Shown here: positions 41,696 through 51,630 of the stretch, in pieces
Position numbering within the stretch: the stretch's first letter is position 1
How the letters are laid out: every line of letters starts with the position of its first letter
From: Vibrio ostreicida
GTDB taxonomy: Bacteria > Pseudomonadota > Gammaproteobacteria > Enterobacterales > Vibrionaceae
Direction: 5' to 3'
Assembly: GCF_013074385.2 (NCBI RefSeq)
Contig: NZ_JABEYA020000002.1
Span: 186,001-250,000, forward strand
DNA: 64,000 bases
Notes under the pieces: generated by a model
Seen by the model: the letters and a program-made list of their open reading frames with translations, nothing else
Databases searched by the model: none
What the model was told of the DNA's origin: nothing
Translations under genes and position numbers: made by a program

Positions 41696-44600
41696 ATGCC
41701 AAAACGTACTGATCTTCAAAGTATTTTAATCCTTGGTGCTGGTCCGATAGTGATCGGTCAGGCATGTGAGTTTGATTACTCTGGCGCCCAAGCATGTAAA
41801 GCACTGCGTGAAGAGGGCTACCGAGTTATTCTGGTCAACTCAAATCCTGCTACGATTATGACGGATCCCGATATGGCGGATGCGACTTATATCGAGCCCA
41901 TTCAGTGGGAAGTTGTTCGCAAAATTATTGAGAAAGAACGGCCTGATGCGGTATTGCCTACGATGGGTGGACAAACCGCGCTCAATTGTGCCCTTGATTT
42001 GGAAAAGCATGGTGTTCTTGCCGAGTTTGACGTAGAAATGATTGGTGCAACCGCTGATGCGATTGATAAAGCCGAAGACCGTTCTCGTTTTGATAAAGCC
42101 ATGAAATCCATTGGGTTGGAATGCCCGCGCGCCGATACGGCCAAAACCATGGAAGAAGCTTACGGTGTTCTCGATATGGTGGGCTTTCCTTGTATTATAC
42201 GCCCGTCCTTTACTATGGGTGGAACGGGGGGCGGGATAGCTTACAATAAAGAAGAATTTGAGGAAATTTGTCGCCGAGGTTTAGATCTTTCTCCTACCAA
42301 CGAACTGTTGATTGATGAATCGCTGATCGGTTGGAAAGAATATGAAATGGAAGTGGTTCGTGACAGAGCAGACAACTGCATTATTGTGTGTGCAATTGAA
42401 AACTTTGATCCTATGGGTATCCATACTGGCGACTCCATTACAGTAGCACCAGCACAAACGCTGACAGATAAAGAATATCAGTTAATGCGCAATGCTTCTT
42501 TAGCTGTGCTTCGTGAAATCGGGGTGGAGACGGGCGGATCAAACGTTCAGTTTGGTATTAACCCTAAAGATGGTCGCATGGTTATCATCGAGATGAACCC
42601 GCGTGTGTCGCGCTCGTCAGCGTTGGCGTCAAAAGCTACCGGCTTCCCGATCGCTAAAATTGCGGCAAAACTGGCCATTGGCTTTACTCTCGATGAATTA
42701 ATGAACGACATCACAGGTGGTGCGACACCGGCTTCTTTTGAACCGACAATCGACTACGTCGTGACCAAGATACCTCGTTTTAACTTTGAAAAATTTGCCG
42801 GTGCCAACGATCGCTTAACCACTCAAATGAAATCTGTTGGTGAGGTTATGGCAATTGGTCGTAACCAGCAAGAGTCACTCCAAAAAGCACTTCGCGGTTT
42901 AGAAGTTGGAGCGACGGGTTTTGATGAAATGGTGGATCTTGACGCCCCTGATGCACTGACAACCATCCGTCACGAGCTCAAAGAAGCGGGCGCGGAACGT
43001 ATTTGGTATATTGCCGATGCTTTCCGCGCAGGTTTATCTGTTGATGGAGTGTTCAATCTGACCCAAGTCGATCGTTGGTTCTTGGTTCAGATTGAAGATA
43101 TTGTTAAACATGAGTTAGAACTTAAGGCAAAAGGGTTCGCAGGCCTGAATAAGGATCAGCTCACTAAGCTGAAGCGAAAAGGGTTTGCTGACGCCCGTTT
43201 ATCTAAGATCTTAGGTGTTGCCGAGAGTGAAATCCGTCGTTTGCGTGATCAGTACGATATTCATCCGATTTACAAGCGCGTTGACACATGTGCAGCTGAA
43301 TTTTCCTCGGATACAGCGTACATGTATTCATCTTATGATGACGAGTGCGAAGCCAACCCAACCGATAAAGACAAAATAATGATTTTGGGTGGTGGTCCAA
43401 ATCGTATTGGTCAAGGCATTGAGTTTGACTATTGTTGTGTGCATGCGTCTTTGGCCTTGCGTGAAGATGGCTACGAAACCATCATGGTGAATTGCAACCC
43501 TGAAACAGTGTCGACGGACTATGATACGTCCGATCGCCTGTACTTTGAACCTGTCACATTGGAAGATGTGCTGGCCATTGCTCGTGTCGAAAAACCACAA
43601 GGGGTTATCGTGCAATACGGTGGGCAAACTCCGTTGAAATTGGCTCGAGCATTAGAAGCGGCAGGGGTTCCGATTATAGGAACGAGTCCCGATGCTATCG
43701 ACCGTGCCGAAGACCGTGAGCGTTTCCAAGTCGCGGTTGACCGTTTGGGGCTCTTGCAACCTGAGAATGCCACCGTAACAACGATGGAACAAGCCGTGGA
43801 GAAATCTCGCGAAATAGGATTCCCTCTAGTTGTCCGCCCGTCTTATGTCTTGGGTGGGCGTGCGATGGAGATCGTATACGATGAGCAAGATCTACGTCGC
43901 TATTTCAATGAGGCAGTGAGTGTTTCCAATGAATCACCTGTCCTGCTTGATAGTTTCTTGGATGATGCGATCGAAGTCGACGTCGATGCGATTTGTGACG
44001 GCAAGCAGGTAGTGATTGGCGGTATCATGGAGCACATTGAGCAAGCGGGCGTGCATTCTGGTGACTCTGCTTGTTCATTACCTGCATATACGTTAAGTCA
44101 GGAAATACAAGATGTCATGCGAGAGCAGGTTGAGAAACTGGCTTTTGAACTGGGTGTCCGTGGCCTAATGAATACTCAGTTTGCGGTTAAGAATAATAAC
44201 GTTTACCTGATTGAAGTTAACCCACGTGCCGCACGTACCGTCCCTTTTGTGTCAAAAGCCACAGGGGCACCTATCGCTAAGATTGCAGCGCGTGTTATGG
44301 CTGGTCAATCTCTCGAATCCCAAGGGTTCACTAAAGAGATTATCCCACCTTATTATTCAGTGAAAGAAGTGGTATTACCGTTTAATAAGTTTCCCGGTGT
44401 TGATCCACTTCTGGGGCCTGAAATGCGTTCTACCGGTGAAGTTATGGGAGTTGGAGCAACATTTGCGGAAGCTTATTCTAAAGCGGAATTAGGTTGCGGT
44501 AATATTTATCCTGAAGGCGGTCGGGCTCTGCTTTCTGTTCGCGCAGGAGATAAAGAGCGGGTGGTGGATTTAGCGTCTAAACTTACCAAGTTGGGCTATC

Positions 44601-44926
44601 AGCTTGACGCCACTCACGGTACGGCAATCATTCTTGGTGAAGCGGGCATTAACCCTCGCCTTGTCAATAAGGTTCATGAAGGCCGTCCACATATTCTTGA
44701 TCGCATTAAAAATAACGAGTACACCTATATCGTGAACACGGCTGCTGGTCGTCAAGCAATTGAAGATTCAAAAGTACTCCGCCGAGGAGCCTTGGCAGAG
44801 AAAGTGAATTACACGACGACGCTCAATGCGGCATTTGCGACGTGTATGTCACACGCTGCTGATGCGTGTGCTTCTGTCACCTCTGTCCAAGAGCTTCATG
44901 CTCAAGTCGAGAAGTATAAGCAATAG
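41696..44926 (+). CDS. carB: carbamoyl-phosphate synthase large subunit
   Basis: Synthetase subunit with two homologous ATP-grasp halves: one makes carboxyphosphate and carbamate, the other phosphorylates carbamate. Both halves have the [23 protein letters not shown] start (at about 12 and, as [17 protein letters not shown], at about 562) and the [13 protein letters not shown] or [13 protein letters not shown] loop. The last 130 residues form the MGS-like allosteric domain that binds UMP, IMP or ornithine in E. coli. 1076 residues. Confidence 0.98.
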   Translation: MPKRTDLQSILILGAGPIVIGQACEFDYSGAQACKALREEGYRVILVNSNPATIMTDPDMADATYIEPIQWEVVRKIIEKERPDAVLPTMGGQTALNCALDLEKHGVLAEFDVEMIGATADAIDKAEDRSRFDKAMKSIGLECPRADTAKTMEEAYGVLDMVGFPCIIRPSFTMGGTGGGIAYNKEEFEEICRRGLDLSPTNELLIDESLIGWKEYEMEVVRDRADNCIIVCAIENFDPMGIHTGDSITVAPAQTLTDKEYQLMRNASLAVLREIGVETGGSNVQFGINPKDGRMVIIEMNPRVSRSSALASKATGFPIAKIAAKLAIGFTLDELMNDITGGATPASFEPTIDYVVTKIPRFNFEKFAGANDRLTTQMKSVGEVMAIGRNQQESLQKALRGLEVGATGFDEMVDLDAPDALTTIRHELKEAGAERIWYIADAFRAGLSVDGVFNLTQVDRWFLVQIEDIVKHELELKAKGFAGLNKDQLTKLKRKGFADARLSKILGVAESEIRRLRDQYDIHPIYKRVDTCAAEFSSDTAYMYSSYDDECEANPTDKDKIMILGGGPNRIGQGIEFDYCCVHASLALREDGYETIMVNCNPETVSTDYDTSDRLYFEPVTLEDVLAIARVEKPQGVIVQYGGQTPLKLARALEAAGVPIIGTSPDAIDRAEDRERFQVAVDRLGLLQPENATVTTMEQAVEKSREIGFPLVVRPSYVLGGRAMEIVYDEQDLRRYFNEAVSVSNESPVLLDSFLDDAIEVDVDAICDGKQVVIGGIMEHIEQAGVHSGDSACSLPAYTLSQEIQDVMREQVEKLAFELGVRGLMNTQFAVKNNNVYLIEVNPRAARTVPFVSKATGAPIAKIAARVMAGQSLESQGFTKEIIPPYYSVKEVVLPFNKFPGVDPLLGPEMRSTGEVMGVGATFAEAYSKAELGCGNIYPEGGRALLSVRAGDKERVVDLASKLTKLGYQLDATHGTAIILGEAGINPRLVNKVHEGRPHILDRIKNNEYTYIVNTAAGRQAIEDSKVLRRGALAEKVNYTTTLNAAFATCMSHAADACASVTSVQELHAQVEKYKQ

Positions 44927-44960
44927 TCCGATAATATCGACGAAAATAGACTATTTGATT

Positions 44961-44984
44961 GCCCGCTCGGAGAGCGGGCTTTTT
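44961..44984 (+). terminator. intrinsic terminator after carB
   Basis: GCCCGCTC (44961-44968), loop GGA, GAGCGGGC (44972-44979), T5 then CGTTTT. Confidence 0.9.
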
Positions 44985-45099
44985 CGTTTTTGGTCCTACT
45001 AATGAAAATATGGAATGAGTATCTGGAGATAGTTTCCTTATAAGACTCATAGTGACTGATGTTATGTTTGTTGGAATAGTAAGAAACGACATTGAATCT

Positions 45100-45879
45100 A
45101 TGGAACTCTCATCTGAAATACTCATTTTACTCTTCTTCGTTGCGGCAGCGGCTGGGTTTATAGATGCAATGGCGGGAGGAGGCGGGTTATTAACATTACC
45201 GGCCTTGCTCGCTGTAGGTATCCCGCCAACTCATGCACTGGCGACCAATAAACTGCAAAGCTCATTTGGGAGCTTTTCTGCGAGTTGGTATTTTGTTCGG
45301 AATGGGCTGGTTAATCTCAATGAGATGAAGTGGGCTATCGTGTGCACTTTTACGGGGGCCGCAATAGGGGCAAAAGTTGTTCAATATGTCGATGCTTCTA
45401 TCTTAACCAGCTTGATTCCATTGCTCCTTGTCGCGATTTCGATGTATTTTATTCTGATGCCCAGAACGGGCGGTAAGTCAGGTGTCGTTAGAATATCTGA
45501 AAGAGTCTTCGCATTTTCTGTTGGTGGTGGTGTGGGCTTCTATGATGGTTTTTTTGGGCCAGGAACTGGCTCAATCTTTACAGTGTGCTTTGTTGCACTG
45601 GGGCATTTTTCTCTGATTGACGCAACTGCCAGAACCAAAGTGCTTAACTTTACGTCAAATATTGCGGCGCTTATTCTATTCATTATTGCAGGGTTACCGA
45701 TTTGGAAACTAGGCCTAATCATGGCTGTCGGTGGAGGGATCGGGGCGCGAATGGGGGCCAAAGTGGTCATCAGTAAAGGCCAACAGTGGATACGTCCTTT
45801 GGTTATAATGATGTCTATGCTGATGGCGATGAAACTGCTGTGGCAAGAGCATCAAAGCCTGTTTCTTGCTCTTTTTTAA
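45100..45879 (+). CDS. TSUP-family (TauE/SafE, YfcA-like) membrane permease
   Basis: Sulfite exporter/TauE-type transporter; substrate not determinable from sequence. Eight hydrophobic helices are visible in about 259 residues, with the family signatures AGFIDAMAGGGGLLTLPAL and HALATNKLQSSFG near the start and GFYDGFFGPGTGS in the second half, marking the two inverted repeats. It is closest to YfcA. The ATG at 45100 is chosen because conserved sequence begins there; GTG 45052 and ATG 45064 are in frame, and none has a strong Shine-Dalgarno. It stands alone and converges on a LysR gene. The gap 45880-46030 holds nothing recognisable. Confidence 0.85.
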   Translation: MELSSEILILLFFVAAAAGFIDAMAGGGGLLTLPALLAVGIPPTHALATNKLQSSFGSFSASWYFVRNGLVNLNEMKWAIVCTFTGAAIGAKVVQYVDASILTSLIPLLLVAISMYFILMPRTGGKSGVVRISERVFAFSVGGGVGFYDGFFGPGTGSIFTVCFVALGHFSLIDATARTKVLNFTSNIAALILFIIAGLPIWKLGLIMAVGGGIGARMGAKVVISKGQQWIRPLVIMMSMLMAMKLLWQEHQSLFLALF

Positions 45880-46030
45880 GGCCGCTAACATTGAACCTTT
45901 TGCGTTGAATGGGTAACGGCTTTAGTTGTACTCAGCAGTCAGCATAGACAGGTATGTTCTTCGCACACGTTGAAACAGAAGGGTTAGACTTTCGTATCGA
46001 TGATTGAGGCACTGATTCCGCTTTATAAGG

Positions 46031-46897
46031 TTAAATAATACTCATGGCATATTTGACCGAGCGAGGAATCGAAATGAGCAGCAAATCGATTAATTGTGTA
46101 ATACGTTGGCTCTTATAAGCCGAAGGGCGCAAACAAATGTGGATAGGGCGATAGAGAGGAACCAGTTGTTCAAAATGATAGCAATTTTGAGGTTCAATCT
46201 TTAACGTTTTGATCACGGAGAGAGGAATTAATGCAGGGGCAATACCTGCAAGCGCCAGATGGGAAGCCGCGGAATATGAGTCCATTTCCATCACTGGTCT
46301 CATGTGTAGATCATTGAGTAATGATGATTGATAAGTGTTTGAACTGTTGTTGAGATCATTCGTTATAATCTTTGATGGTAAGGCGGTTAATCTTGTTGCA
46401 GACACCAAATAACAGGGTTCTTTGAGTAAAGGAACCAGACTTAAATGATGATTGGGCGGAAGTTCGCCAGCGCAAATACCAAGCTGAGCATCACCAGATT
46501 GAACATGTTCAACGATCCGTGGCGTATGGTTCGTGGTGATACTTAGGTAGGGATCATGGGAAAAGTATTGCCCTATGGTGGTGGATAAATACCCGGATAC
46601 GAGAGTTTCAGAGCAATCAAGTTTGAGTTGATGGTTTTCAGGCAACGATTTTTGTTCGTAAATAAGCCCCCTCAATTCATTGAATGTCGGGCCGATATTT
46701 TCAATCAGGCTGATCGCTTCCTGAGTCAGTTGAACATTTCTTCCTTGAGGGAAGATCAGTTTTTTGCCTAACTTTTTTTCTAGATTAGCGATGCGTTTAC
46801 TCACTGCCGATTGACTGATATAAAGTAGGCTACCCGCTCGGCTCATTGTCTTTGCTTGGCTTAGCACAATTAAGGTTTCAATGCCTTCCAATAGCAT
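46031..46897 (-). CDS. LysR-family transcriptional regulator
   Basis: DNA-binding regulator with an N-terminal winged helix-turn-helix (about 4-63: GSLLYISQSAVSKRIANLEKKLG) and a periplasmic-binding-protein-like effector domain. The effector domain is somewhat divergent, ending PRSVKYAMSII. 288 residues. LysR genes usually act on a divergently transcribed neighbour; here the divergent side carries no standard gene for 670 bases, only two very small ORFs. The target and ligand are unknown. Confidence 0.88.
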   Translation of the reverse strand: MLLEGIETLIVLSQAKTMSRAGSLLYISQSAVSKRIANLEKKLGKKLIFPQGRNVQLTQEAISLIENIGPTFNELRGLIYEQKSLPENHQLKLDCSETLVSGYLSTTIGQYFSHDPYLSITTNHTPRIVEHVQSGDAQLGICAGELPPNHHLSLVPLLKEPCYLVSATRLTALPSKIITNDLNNSSNTYQSSLLNDLHMRPVMEMDSYSAASHLALAGIAPALIPLSVIKTLKIEPQNCYHFEQLVPLYRPIHICLRPSAYKSQRITQLIDLLLISIPRSVKYAMSII

Positions 46898-46990
46898 AAT
46901 GTTTCCTCGAAAAACGATCAGACATTAATGTAACCAATTAAAAACGCACGCTCAACAATACGTCTTAAATTATGGTTTAAATGACGTTTA

Positions 46991-47110
46991 TTGAAGGACT
47001 TAGCGGCATTAACGCTCACCATCTATCTGTGGACTTCTTTTATTGCGGGCATGGCTGCTTTCGTTATCATTGTGGTAAGTAGTACTGTCGATGTGAGTCG
47101 CACAGTATAA
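46991..47110 (+). CDS. possible 39-residue membrane peptide
   Basis: A TTG-started frame of 39 codons, beginning MKDLAALTLTIYLWTSF, contains one hydrophobic helix (about residues 5-29) and ends DVSRTV. It lies divergent from the LysR gene 93 bases away, the usual target position. No good Shine-Dalgarno is visible, and the frame is closed by TGA three codons upstream, so it could be a real small membrane protein or a remnant of a decayed transporter gene. Confidence 0.3.
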   Translation: MKDLAALTLTIYLWTSFIAGMAAFVIIVVSSTVDVSRTV

Positions 47111-47385
47111 AGGCGATAATTAGCAGCTTCAGATAAAAACGGCCAATGATGCACGATATAGGATCAATGCTCCCAGTTGGAGAGCGATATGGGTTACGCT
47201 CAAGGCGGTAAATCCTGATAGCGTTGTGCGTTCTCGTTTCCATCACATCGAAGAAGGGAATAATATCCACCCTTTCAGATAGATAGGAATCTGAGTTAAA
47301 TAAAAGTGAGTAATAGGCGATGAGGTTAACAAAGTGGCACTAAATTTTCATGTTGGATGGTGTACTCACAATAAAGGATATCGTT

Positions 47386-47490
47386 ATGCCCTATACAAGG
47401 TTTTATACGTTAGTCAGATCGATGCGCTTGCCCTCCCCAAATCGCCATGTTGCGGGTCAGGGGCATTATCGGACACCACAAAAAAACTAG
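47386..47490 (+). CDS. possible 34-residue ORF before ung
   Basis: ATG with AAAGGA seven bases upstream (47373-47378) opens a 34-codon basic frame beginning MPYTRFYTLVRSMRLP and ending in TAG at 47488. I do not recognise it. The good ribosome-binding site is the main support. Apart from this and the small frame at 46991, the stretch 46898-47571 shows nothing else. Confidence 0.25.
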   Translation: MPYTRFYTLVRSMRLPSPNRHVAGQGHYRTPQKN

Positions 47491-47571
47491 TTTACTAATC
47501 GCTTTGTTCCTTCTCTTGTTTTTGCGAGAATTAACTGGGTTATTTCTTGAAGACAGGTGAAGGAGCAGAAT

Positions 47572-48258
47572 ATGAAGCAGTCACTGACGTGGCAAGATGT
47601 TATCGGTGCAGAAAAACAGCAGAGCTATTTCCAGAACACACTCCGTTTTGTTGAGGCTGAGAGAGCGGCAGGTAAGCGAGTATTCCCCCCAGCGAAAGAT
47701 GTATTTAGCGCTTTTCGGGTGACTGAGTTTGTTGATGTGAAAGTCGTTATTCTTGGACAAGACCCTTACCATGGTCCAAATCAGGCGCATGGTTTGTGCT
47801 TTTCTGTATTGCCTGGAGTGAAAACGCCCCCCTCGTTGGTTAATATGTATAAAGAGCTCGCGCAAGATATCGATGGATTTGAGATCCCCAAACACGGTTA
47901 TTTACAAAGCTGGGCAGAGCAAGGAGTACTGCTACTCAATACGGTTTTGACGGTAGAACAAGGCAAAGCACATTCTCACGCGAAGTTAGGTTGGGAAGCT
48001 TTTACGGATAAAGTCATCGAGTCTCTTAACCTCTATCAAGAGGGAGTGGTATTCTTACTTTGGGGCGCTCATGCACAGAAAAAAGGCCGGTTTATTGATA
48101 GAGATAAACATTATGTTCTCACTGCTCCTCATCCATCTCCCTTGTCAGCCCATCGTGGTTTTTTGGGGTGTCAGCACTTTTCTCAAGCGAACAAAATTCT
48201 TCTTGAACAAGAGAAAATACCAATCGATTGGTGCTTACCTATTAATGTGGATAAATAG
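47572..48258 (+). CDS. ung: uracil-DNA glycosylase (family 1)
   Basis: Excises uracil from DNA, starting base excision repair. The water-activating motif [14 protein letters not shown] puts the catalytic Asp at 64, and [12 protein letters not shown] holds the conserved His of the DNA-intercalation loop. The ATG at 47572 with AAGGAG (47560-47565) is preferred to the GTG at 47557, which includes the Shine-Dalgarno. 228 residues, normal. It converges on the DUF3545 gene. Confidence 0.97.
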   Translation: MKQSLTWQDVIGAEKQQSYFQNTLRFVEAERAAGKRVFPPAKDVFSAFRVTEFVDVKVVILGQDPYHGPNQAHGLCFSVLPGVKTPPSLVNMYKELAQDIDGFEIPKHGYLQSWAEQGVLLLNTVLTVEQGKAHSHAKLGWEAFTDKVIESLNLYQEGVVFLLWGAHAQKKGRFIDRDKHYVLTAPHPSPLSAHRGFLGCQHFSQANKILLEQEKIPIDWCLPINVDK

Positions 48259-48300
48259 GCTTTGAATGGTCTTTACCCGATCTCGGAGAGTAAAAATGAA

Positions 48301-48325
48301 AAAAAGAGGCGCTTTGCCTCTTTTT
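48301..48325. terminator. bidirectional terminator between ung and DUF3545 gene
   Basis: AAAAAGAGGC (48301-48310), loop GCTTT, GCCTCTTTTT (48316-48325). Flanked by A-run and T-run, it can end transcription from both converging genes. Confidence 0.85.
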
Positions 48326-48328
48326 CTT

Positions 48329-48511
48329 TTAGAAGTCGATGTTGCCTTGCTCATCAAAACCAATGTCCATATCTTTTAACTCACGTTGGAGTCTTTGCTT
48401 GTCCTTAATTGCTTCAATCTCACGCCATTTGCGTTTGACGGGTTTTGAGCGTGCAGCTCTTGATTTTGGAAAGTCCATTTCCAAGATTTCTTCAAAGTTT
48501 AAGCCTTCCAT
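48329..48511 (-). CDS. DUF3545 family protein
   Basis: A 60-residue acidic/basic protein resembling the Vibrio/Shewanella DUF3545 family; function unknown. Visible features are an N-terminal acidic helix (NFEEILEMDF), a basic middle (SKPVKRKWREIEAIKDKQRL) predicted to be helical and possibly coiled coil, and the ending GFDEQGNIDF. GAGGTAGC precedes the start as a Shine-Dalgarno. It is the sort of small gene easily missed, but the conserved-looking core and terminator support it. Confidence 0.8.
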   Translation of the reverse strand: MEGLNFEEILEMDFPKSRAARSKPVKRKWREIEAIKDKQRLQRELKDMDIGFDEQGNIDF

Positions 48512-48752
48512 AAGCTACCTCTTTTTAAATTCTATTCTTTGAAGTGGTACTTAATGTAATACCATCCACAATGGAGACTAGCCATGATTCGTTTCTCATT
48601 TGTTACGTTTCAATGAAGTTTTTACTGTTTTTTAGACTTCGCTCCACATAAAAATGTCGATTTATTGCTGCTTTTTTGTTCGAACGATGAATGAATCTTG
48701 ATTAAATTCCTACCGACTGGATGTTAATGGAGTGTATAAAAAGTGAGCTGTC

Positions 48753-48914
48753 ATGGCCTATGAGAAACAAGGTGCATTGTTGCCTGAAGATAATGATTTT
48801 TCAGTGACACAGAGTGGACAGAATTTTCTCTCTCAGTCCTTTGAGACAAAGGAATGTCAAATACCACAAGGGATACTATTTCCTATTGGGTTGTTCACCT
48901 CTTATTGTTGTTAA
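48753..48914 (+). CDS. possible 53-residue hypothetical protein
   Basis: An ATG-started frame of 53 codons beginning MAYEKQGALLPEDNDF and ending ILFPIGLFTSYCC. Polar, then hydrophobic at the end with two terminal cysteines. The ribosome-binding site is weak (GTGAG at 48742-48746). I do not recognise it. It lies in the 48512-49215 stretch, which is otherwise without genes. Confidence 0.25.
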   Translation: MAYEKQGALLPEDNDFSVTQSGQNFLSQSFETKECQIPQGILFPIGLFTSYCC

Positions 48915-49108
48915 ATTTTGATGTTAATGTGCTGAATTTGTAGGTTTGTTGTTCTTTCTTGTGTTAACTAATGGTGATTTTATAGTGAAAAATAATACTA
49001 TTATTATATTGGGTGCATATTGATTTTTGATATTCTAACCTGCATTATCCGCTCGTCAAAAAATGCTGATACGTAAAATGGAAGCATGAGGCGCGTTTTA
49101 CATATCTA

Positions 49109-49164
49109 AGTTGCACGATAAATAGACAATAATACTAACCAAGGTTGACACTTGGTTTGCAACT
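49109..49164 (+). promoter_or_regulatory. nested inverted repeats in AGCS leader
   Basis: AGTTGCA (49109-49115) pairs with TGCAACT (49158-49164), and directly inside the right arm AACCAAG (49137-49143) pairs with CTTGGTT (49151-49157). Both are perfect 7-pair stems, stacked on the 3' side and separated by a 21-base A+T-rich bulge on the 5' side. This looks like a folded 5' UTR element about 50 bases before the gene. I do not match it to a known riboswitch; the glycine riboswitch core is not seen. Confidence 0.4.
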
Positions 49165-49215
49165 GGATGGATGGCAGGGAAGCAGAGATCAGCGAAAACT
49201 CACTATGAGGATCTT

Positions 49216-50649
49216 ATGACAGATTTAATTAATTTGATGAGCGATCTCCTTTGGGGCTCGATCCTAGTTTATCTTTTGGTCGGTGTTGGTATCTACTTTA
49301 CGTTGAGGCTGGGTTTTATCCAGTTCCGTCACTTCGGTCACATGTTTTCTGTACTGAAAAATAGCCGTAAAGCGGACAAAGCAGGCATTTCATCGTTTCA
49401 AGCTCTGTGTACCAGTTTGGCCGCTCGAGTTGGAACAGGGAATATGGCTGGTGTCGCTATAGCGCTGACAGCAGGTGGCCCTGGGGCTATCTTCTGGATG
49501 TGGTTGATCGCCATGCTTGGTATGGCCACCTCTTTTGCAGAAAGCACGCTTGCTCAATTGTACAAAACCAAAGATGATGACGGAAACTACCGTGGTGGTC
49601 CCGCATATTATATGGAAAAAGGGTTAGGCATGCGCTGGATGGGCGTTCTTTTCTCTGTATTCCTTATCATCGCTTTTGGTTTGGTATTCAATGCCGTGCA
49701 AGCGAACTCAATCGCTGATGCAATGCATAAGGCTTTTGGATGGGACAACACGTATGTAGGCGTGGTGGTTGTACTGTTATCATCAGTGGTGATCTTTGGT
49801 GGCATCAAGCGTGTCGCGCGAGTTGCTGAGCTTGTTGTGCCAATTATGGCTTTGGCTTACCTATTGCTGGCGATGTTTGTTGTGCTTGCTAATGTTGAAA
49901 AGCTGCCAGCTGTTTTGGCCTTGATCTTCAAGAGTGCATTTGGATTTCAGGAAGCGGCCGCTGGTGGCTTAGGTTATGCAATAGCACAAGCGATGATTAA
50001 TGGCATTAAACGTGGCCTTTTCTCTAATGAAGCGGGGATGGGTTCTGCACCTAACGCGGCTGCATCGGCGACCCCTTATCCGCCGCATCCAGTCTCACAG
50101 GGTTATGTGCAAATGCTGGGTGTGTTTATGGATACAATAGTGATTTGTTCTGCAACGGTTGCCATAATCCTTATGTCTGGTGAATATGTGCCGCATGGAG
50201 AAGTCACCGGTATTGAACTCACTCAAACTGCTTTGAGCTCGCAAGTTGGTGACTGGGGCGGGATTTTCGTCGCGGTTGCAATCTTCTTCTTTGCTTTTAC
50301 ATCGATCATAGCCAATTATTCGTACGCTGAGACAAACCTTATCTTCCTAAGACACAATCATAAAGCGGTTATGGGTATTTTCCGTCTCGTTGTTCTTGGT
50401 ATGGTGATGTTTGGCGCTGTTGCTTCATTACCTGTCGTGTGGGCATTAGCTGATGTTTCGATGGGACTCATGGCGATTGTCAACTTGGTGGCGATTTTAT
50501 TGCTGTCTGGGATTGTTATCAAACTCGCGAAAGACTACAACCGTCAGCTCTCTGAAGGCAAACTTCCTACGTTTGATTCTAACGATTTCCCAGAGTTGAA
50601 ATCTCAGCTCGAAGAAGGTATTTGGGATCAGAGTAAACAGACGAAATAA
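49216..50649 (+). CDS. AGCS-family sodium:alanine/glycine symporter
   Basis: Inner-membrane carrier of the alanine or glycine:cation symporter family (AgcS/DagA type), importing a small amino acid with Na+. About ten to eleven helices over 477 residues. Family motifs: GTGNMAGVAIALTAGGPGAIFWMW (near 75, given here in part), GGPAYYMEKGLG and NGIKRGLFSNEAGMGSAPNAAA (near 270). The ATG at 49216 has GAGGA immediately upstream; an in-frame ATG at 49171 adds 15 non-conserved residues. The exact substrate is not decidable. A nested hairpin sits in its leader. Confidence 0.92.
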   Translation: MTDLINLMSDLLWGSILVYLLVGVGIYFTLRLGFIQFRHFGHMFSVLKNSRKADKAGISSFQALCTSLAARVGTGNMAGVAIALTAGGPGAIFWMWLIAMLGMATSFAESTLAQLYKTKDDDGNYRGGPAYYMEKGLGMRWMGVLFSVFLIIAFGLVFNAVQANSIADAMHKAFGWDNTYVGVVVVLLSSVVIFGGIKRVARVAELVVPIMALAYLLLAMFVVLANVEKLPAVLALIFKSAFGFQEAAAGGLGYAIAQAMINGIKRGLFSNEAGMGSAPNAAASATPYPPHPVSQGYVQMLGVFMDTIVICSATVAIILMSGEYVPHGEVTGIELTQTALSSQVGDWGGIFVAVAIFFFAFTSIIANYSYAETNLIFLRHNHKAVMGIFRLVVLGMVMFGAVASLPVVWALADVSMGLMAIVNLVAILLLSGIVIKLAKDYNRQLSEGKLPTFDSNDFPELKSQLEEGIWDQSKQTK

Positions 50650-50677
50650 TTGTTAGTTTATCTATCAATCTGATTTG

Positions 50678-50709
50678 AAAAGCCATGCAGACAATGCATG
50701 GCTTTTTTT
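50678..50709 (+). terminator. intrinsic terminator after AGCS gene
   Basis: AAAAGCCATGCA (50678-50689), loop GACAA, TGCATGGCTTTTTTT (50695-50709). Confidence 0.9.
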
Positions 50710-50752
50710 GTAATCTATAACCAATAAGATCAGACTAGATAGAGTTGAAACT

Positions 50753-51526
50753 ATGTTAATCGTTGTATCGCCGGCAAAGACCTTAGATTATGAATCACCT
50801 TTGGTTACTGCAAAGTCCACTCAGCCAGAGTTCGTTGAGCATGCCAAAGAGCTTATTGATGAGTGTCGTAAGCTCACTCCCGCTGATGTCGCCCGTTTGA
50901 TGAAAGTCAGTGATAAGATTGCGGATTTAAACGTTGGGCGTTTTCAAGAGTGGAGTGAGTCGTTCACCAGTGATAACTCCCGCCAAGCAATCTTGGCATT
51001 TAAAGGTGATGTATACACTGGTCTTGACGCCGAATCTTTTTCAGAGGAAGACTTTGAGTACGCTCAGGCACACCTTCGAATGCTATCAGGCCTATACGGC
51101 TTACTAAAGCCTTTGGATCTCATGCAGCCCTATCGGCTGGAAATGGGCACTAAATTAGCCAATAAGAGAGGGACAAACCTTTATCAATTTTGGGGGAATG
51201 TCATTACTGAAAAGCTCAATCAAGCTTTGCTCGAACAGGGAGATAATGTTTTAGTAAATTTAGCCTCAAACGAGTATTTCAAAGCGGTAAAACCTAAAAT
51301 ATTGGATGCTCAGGTTGTGACTCCGGTCTTTAAAGATTGTAAGAATGCTCAGTATAAAGTGATTAGCTTTTACGCAAAGAAAGCGCGTGGAATGATGGCT
51401 CACTACATCATTGAACATAAGGTGTCCAGTGTTGCTGACCTGACGCGTTTCGATATGGCAGGCTACTATTTTGTTGAAGAGGAATCGACGCCGACTGAAC
51501 TCATGTTTAAGCGTGAAGAACAGTAG
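50753..51526 (+). CDS. yaaA: peroxide stress protein YaaA
   Basis: Member of the YaaA/DUF328 family, which lowers free iron and protects DNA during hydrogen peroxide stress in E. coli, where OxyR controls it. Signature [15 protein letters not shown] at the start, [14 protein letters not shown] (about 83-96) and [22 protein letters not shown] (about 113-134, shown in part) are intact. 257 residues. The gene is followed at 72 bases by a TatD-type gene on the same strand; no OxyR site can be called by eye. Confidence 0.94.
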   Translation: MLIVVSPAKTLDYESPLVTAKSTQPEFVEHAKELIDECRKLTPADVARLMKVSDKIADLNVGRFQEWSESFTSDNSRQAILAFKGDVYTGLDAESFSEEDFEYAQAHLRMLSGLYGLLKPLDLMQPYRLEMGTKLANKRGTNLYQFWGNVITEKLNQALLEQGDNVLVNLASNEYFKAVKPKILDAQVVTPVFKDCKNAQYKVISFYAKKARGMMAHYIIEHKVSSVADLTRFDMAGYYFVEEESTPTELMFKREEQ

Positions 51527-51604
51527 CCGATTGGCGCCGTGATGAAATAAATCCATGCTATATTTTTCTGCTAAGCATCAGACAATACGACTCGCTTTTG
51601 TTTC

Positions 51605-51630
51605 AGAGGGCGCTGCTCTTGCGCCTTTTT
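51605..51630 (+). promoter_or_regulatory. hairpin covering the TatD-type start
   Basis: AGAGGGCGC (51605-51613) can pair with GCGCCTTTT (51621-51629), seven Watson-Crick and two G-T pairs, loop TGCTCTT. The left arm holds the Shine-Dalgarno and the loop plus right arm hold the TTG start of the next gene; T5 follows, so it also looks like a yaaA terminator. Confidence 0.45.

Noticed and set aside
45052..45099. Longer GTG-started version of the TSUP permease
   Set aside because: The added 16 residues are polar, not conserved in the family, and lack a Shine-Dalgarno.
47067..47270. 67-codon minus-strand frame in the LysR-ung gap
   Set aside because: GTG start without Shine-Dalgarno, unusual composition, no homology I recognise.
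48930..49215. Glycine riboswitch upstream of the AGCS gene
   Set aside because: Known upstream of some Vibrio AGCS genes, but the conserved glycine aptamer core sequences are not visible here.
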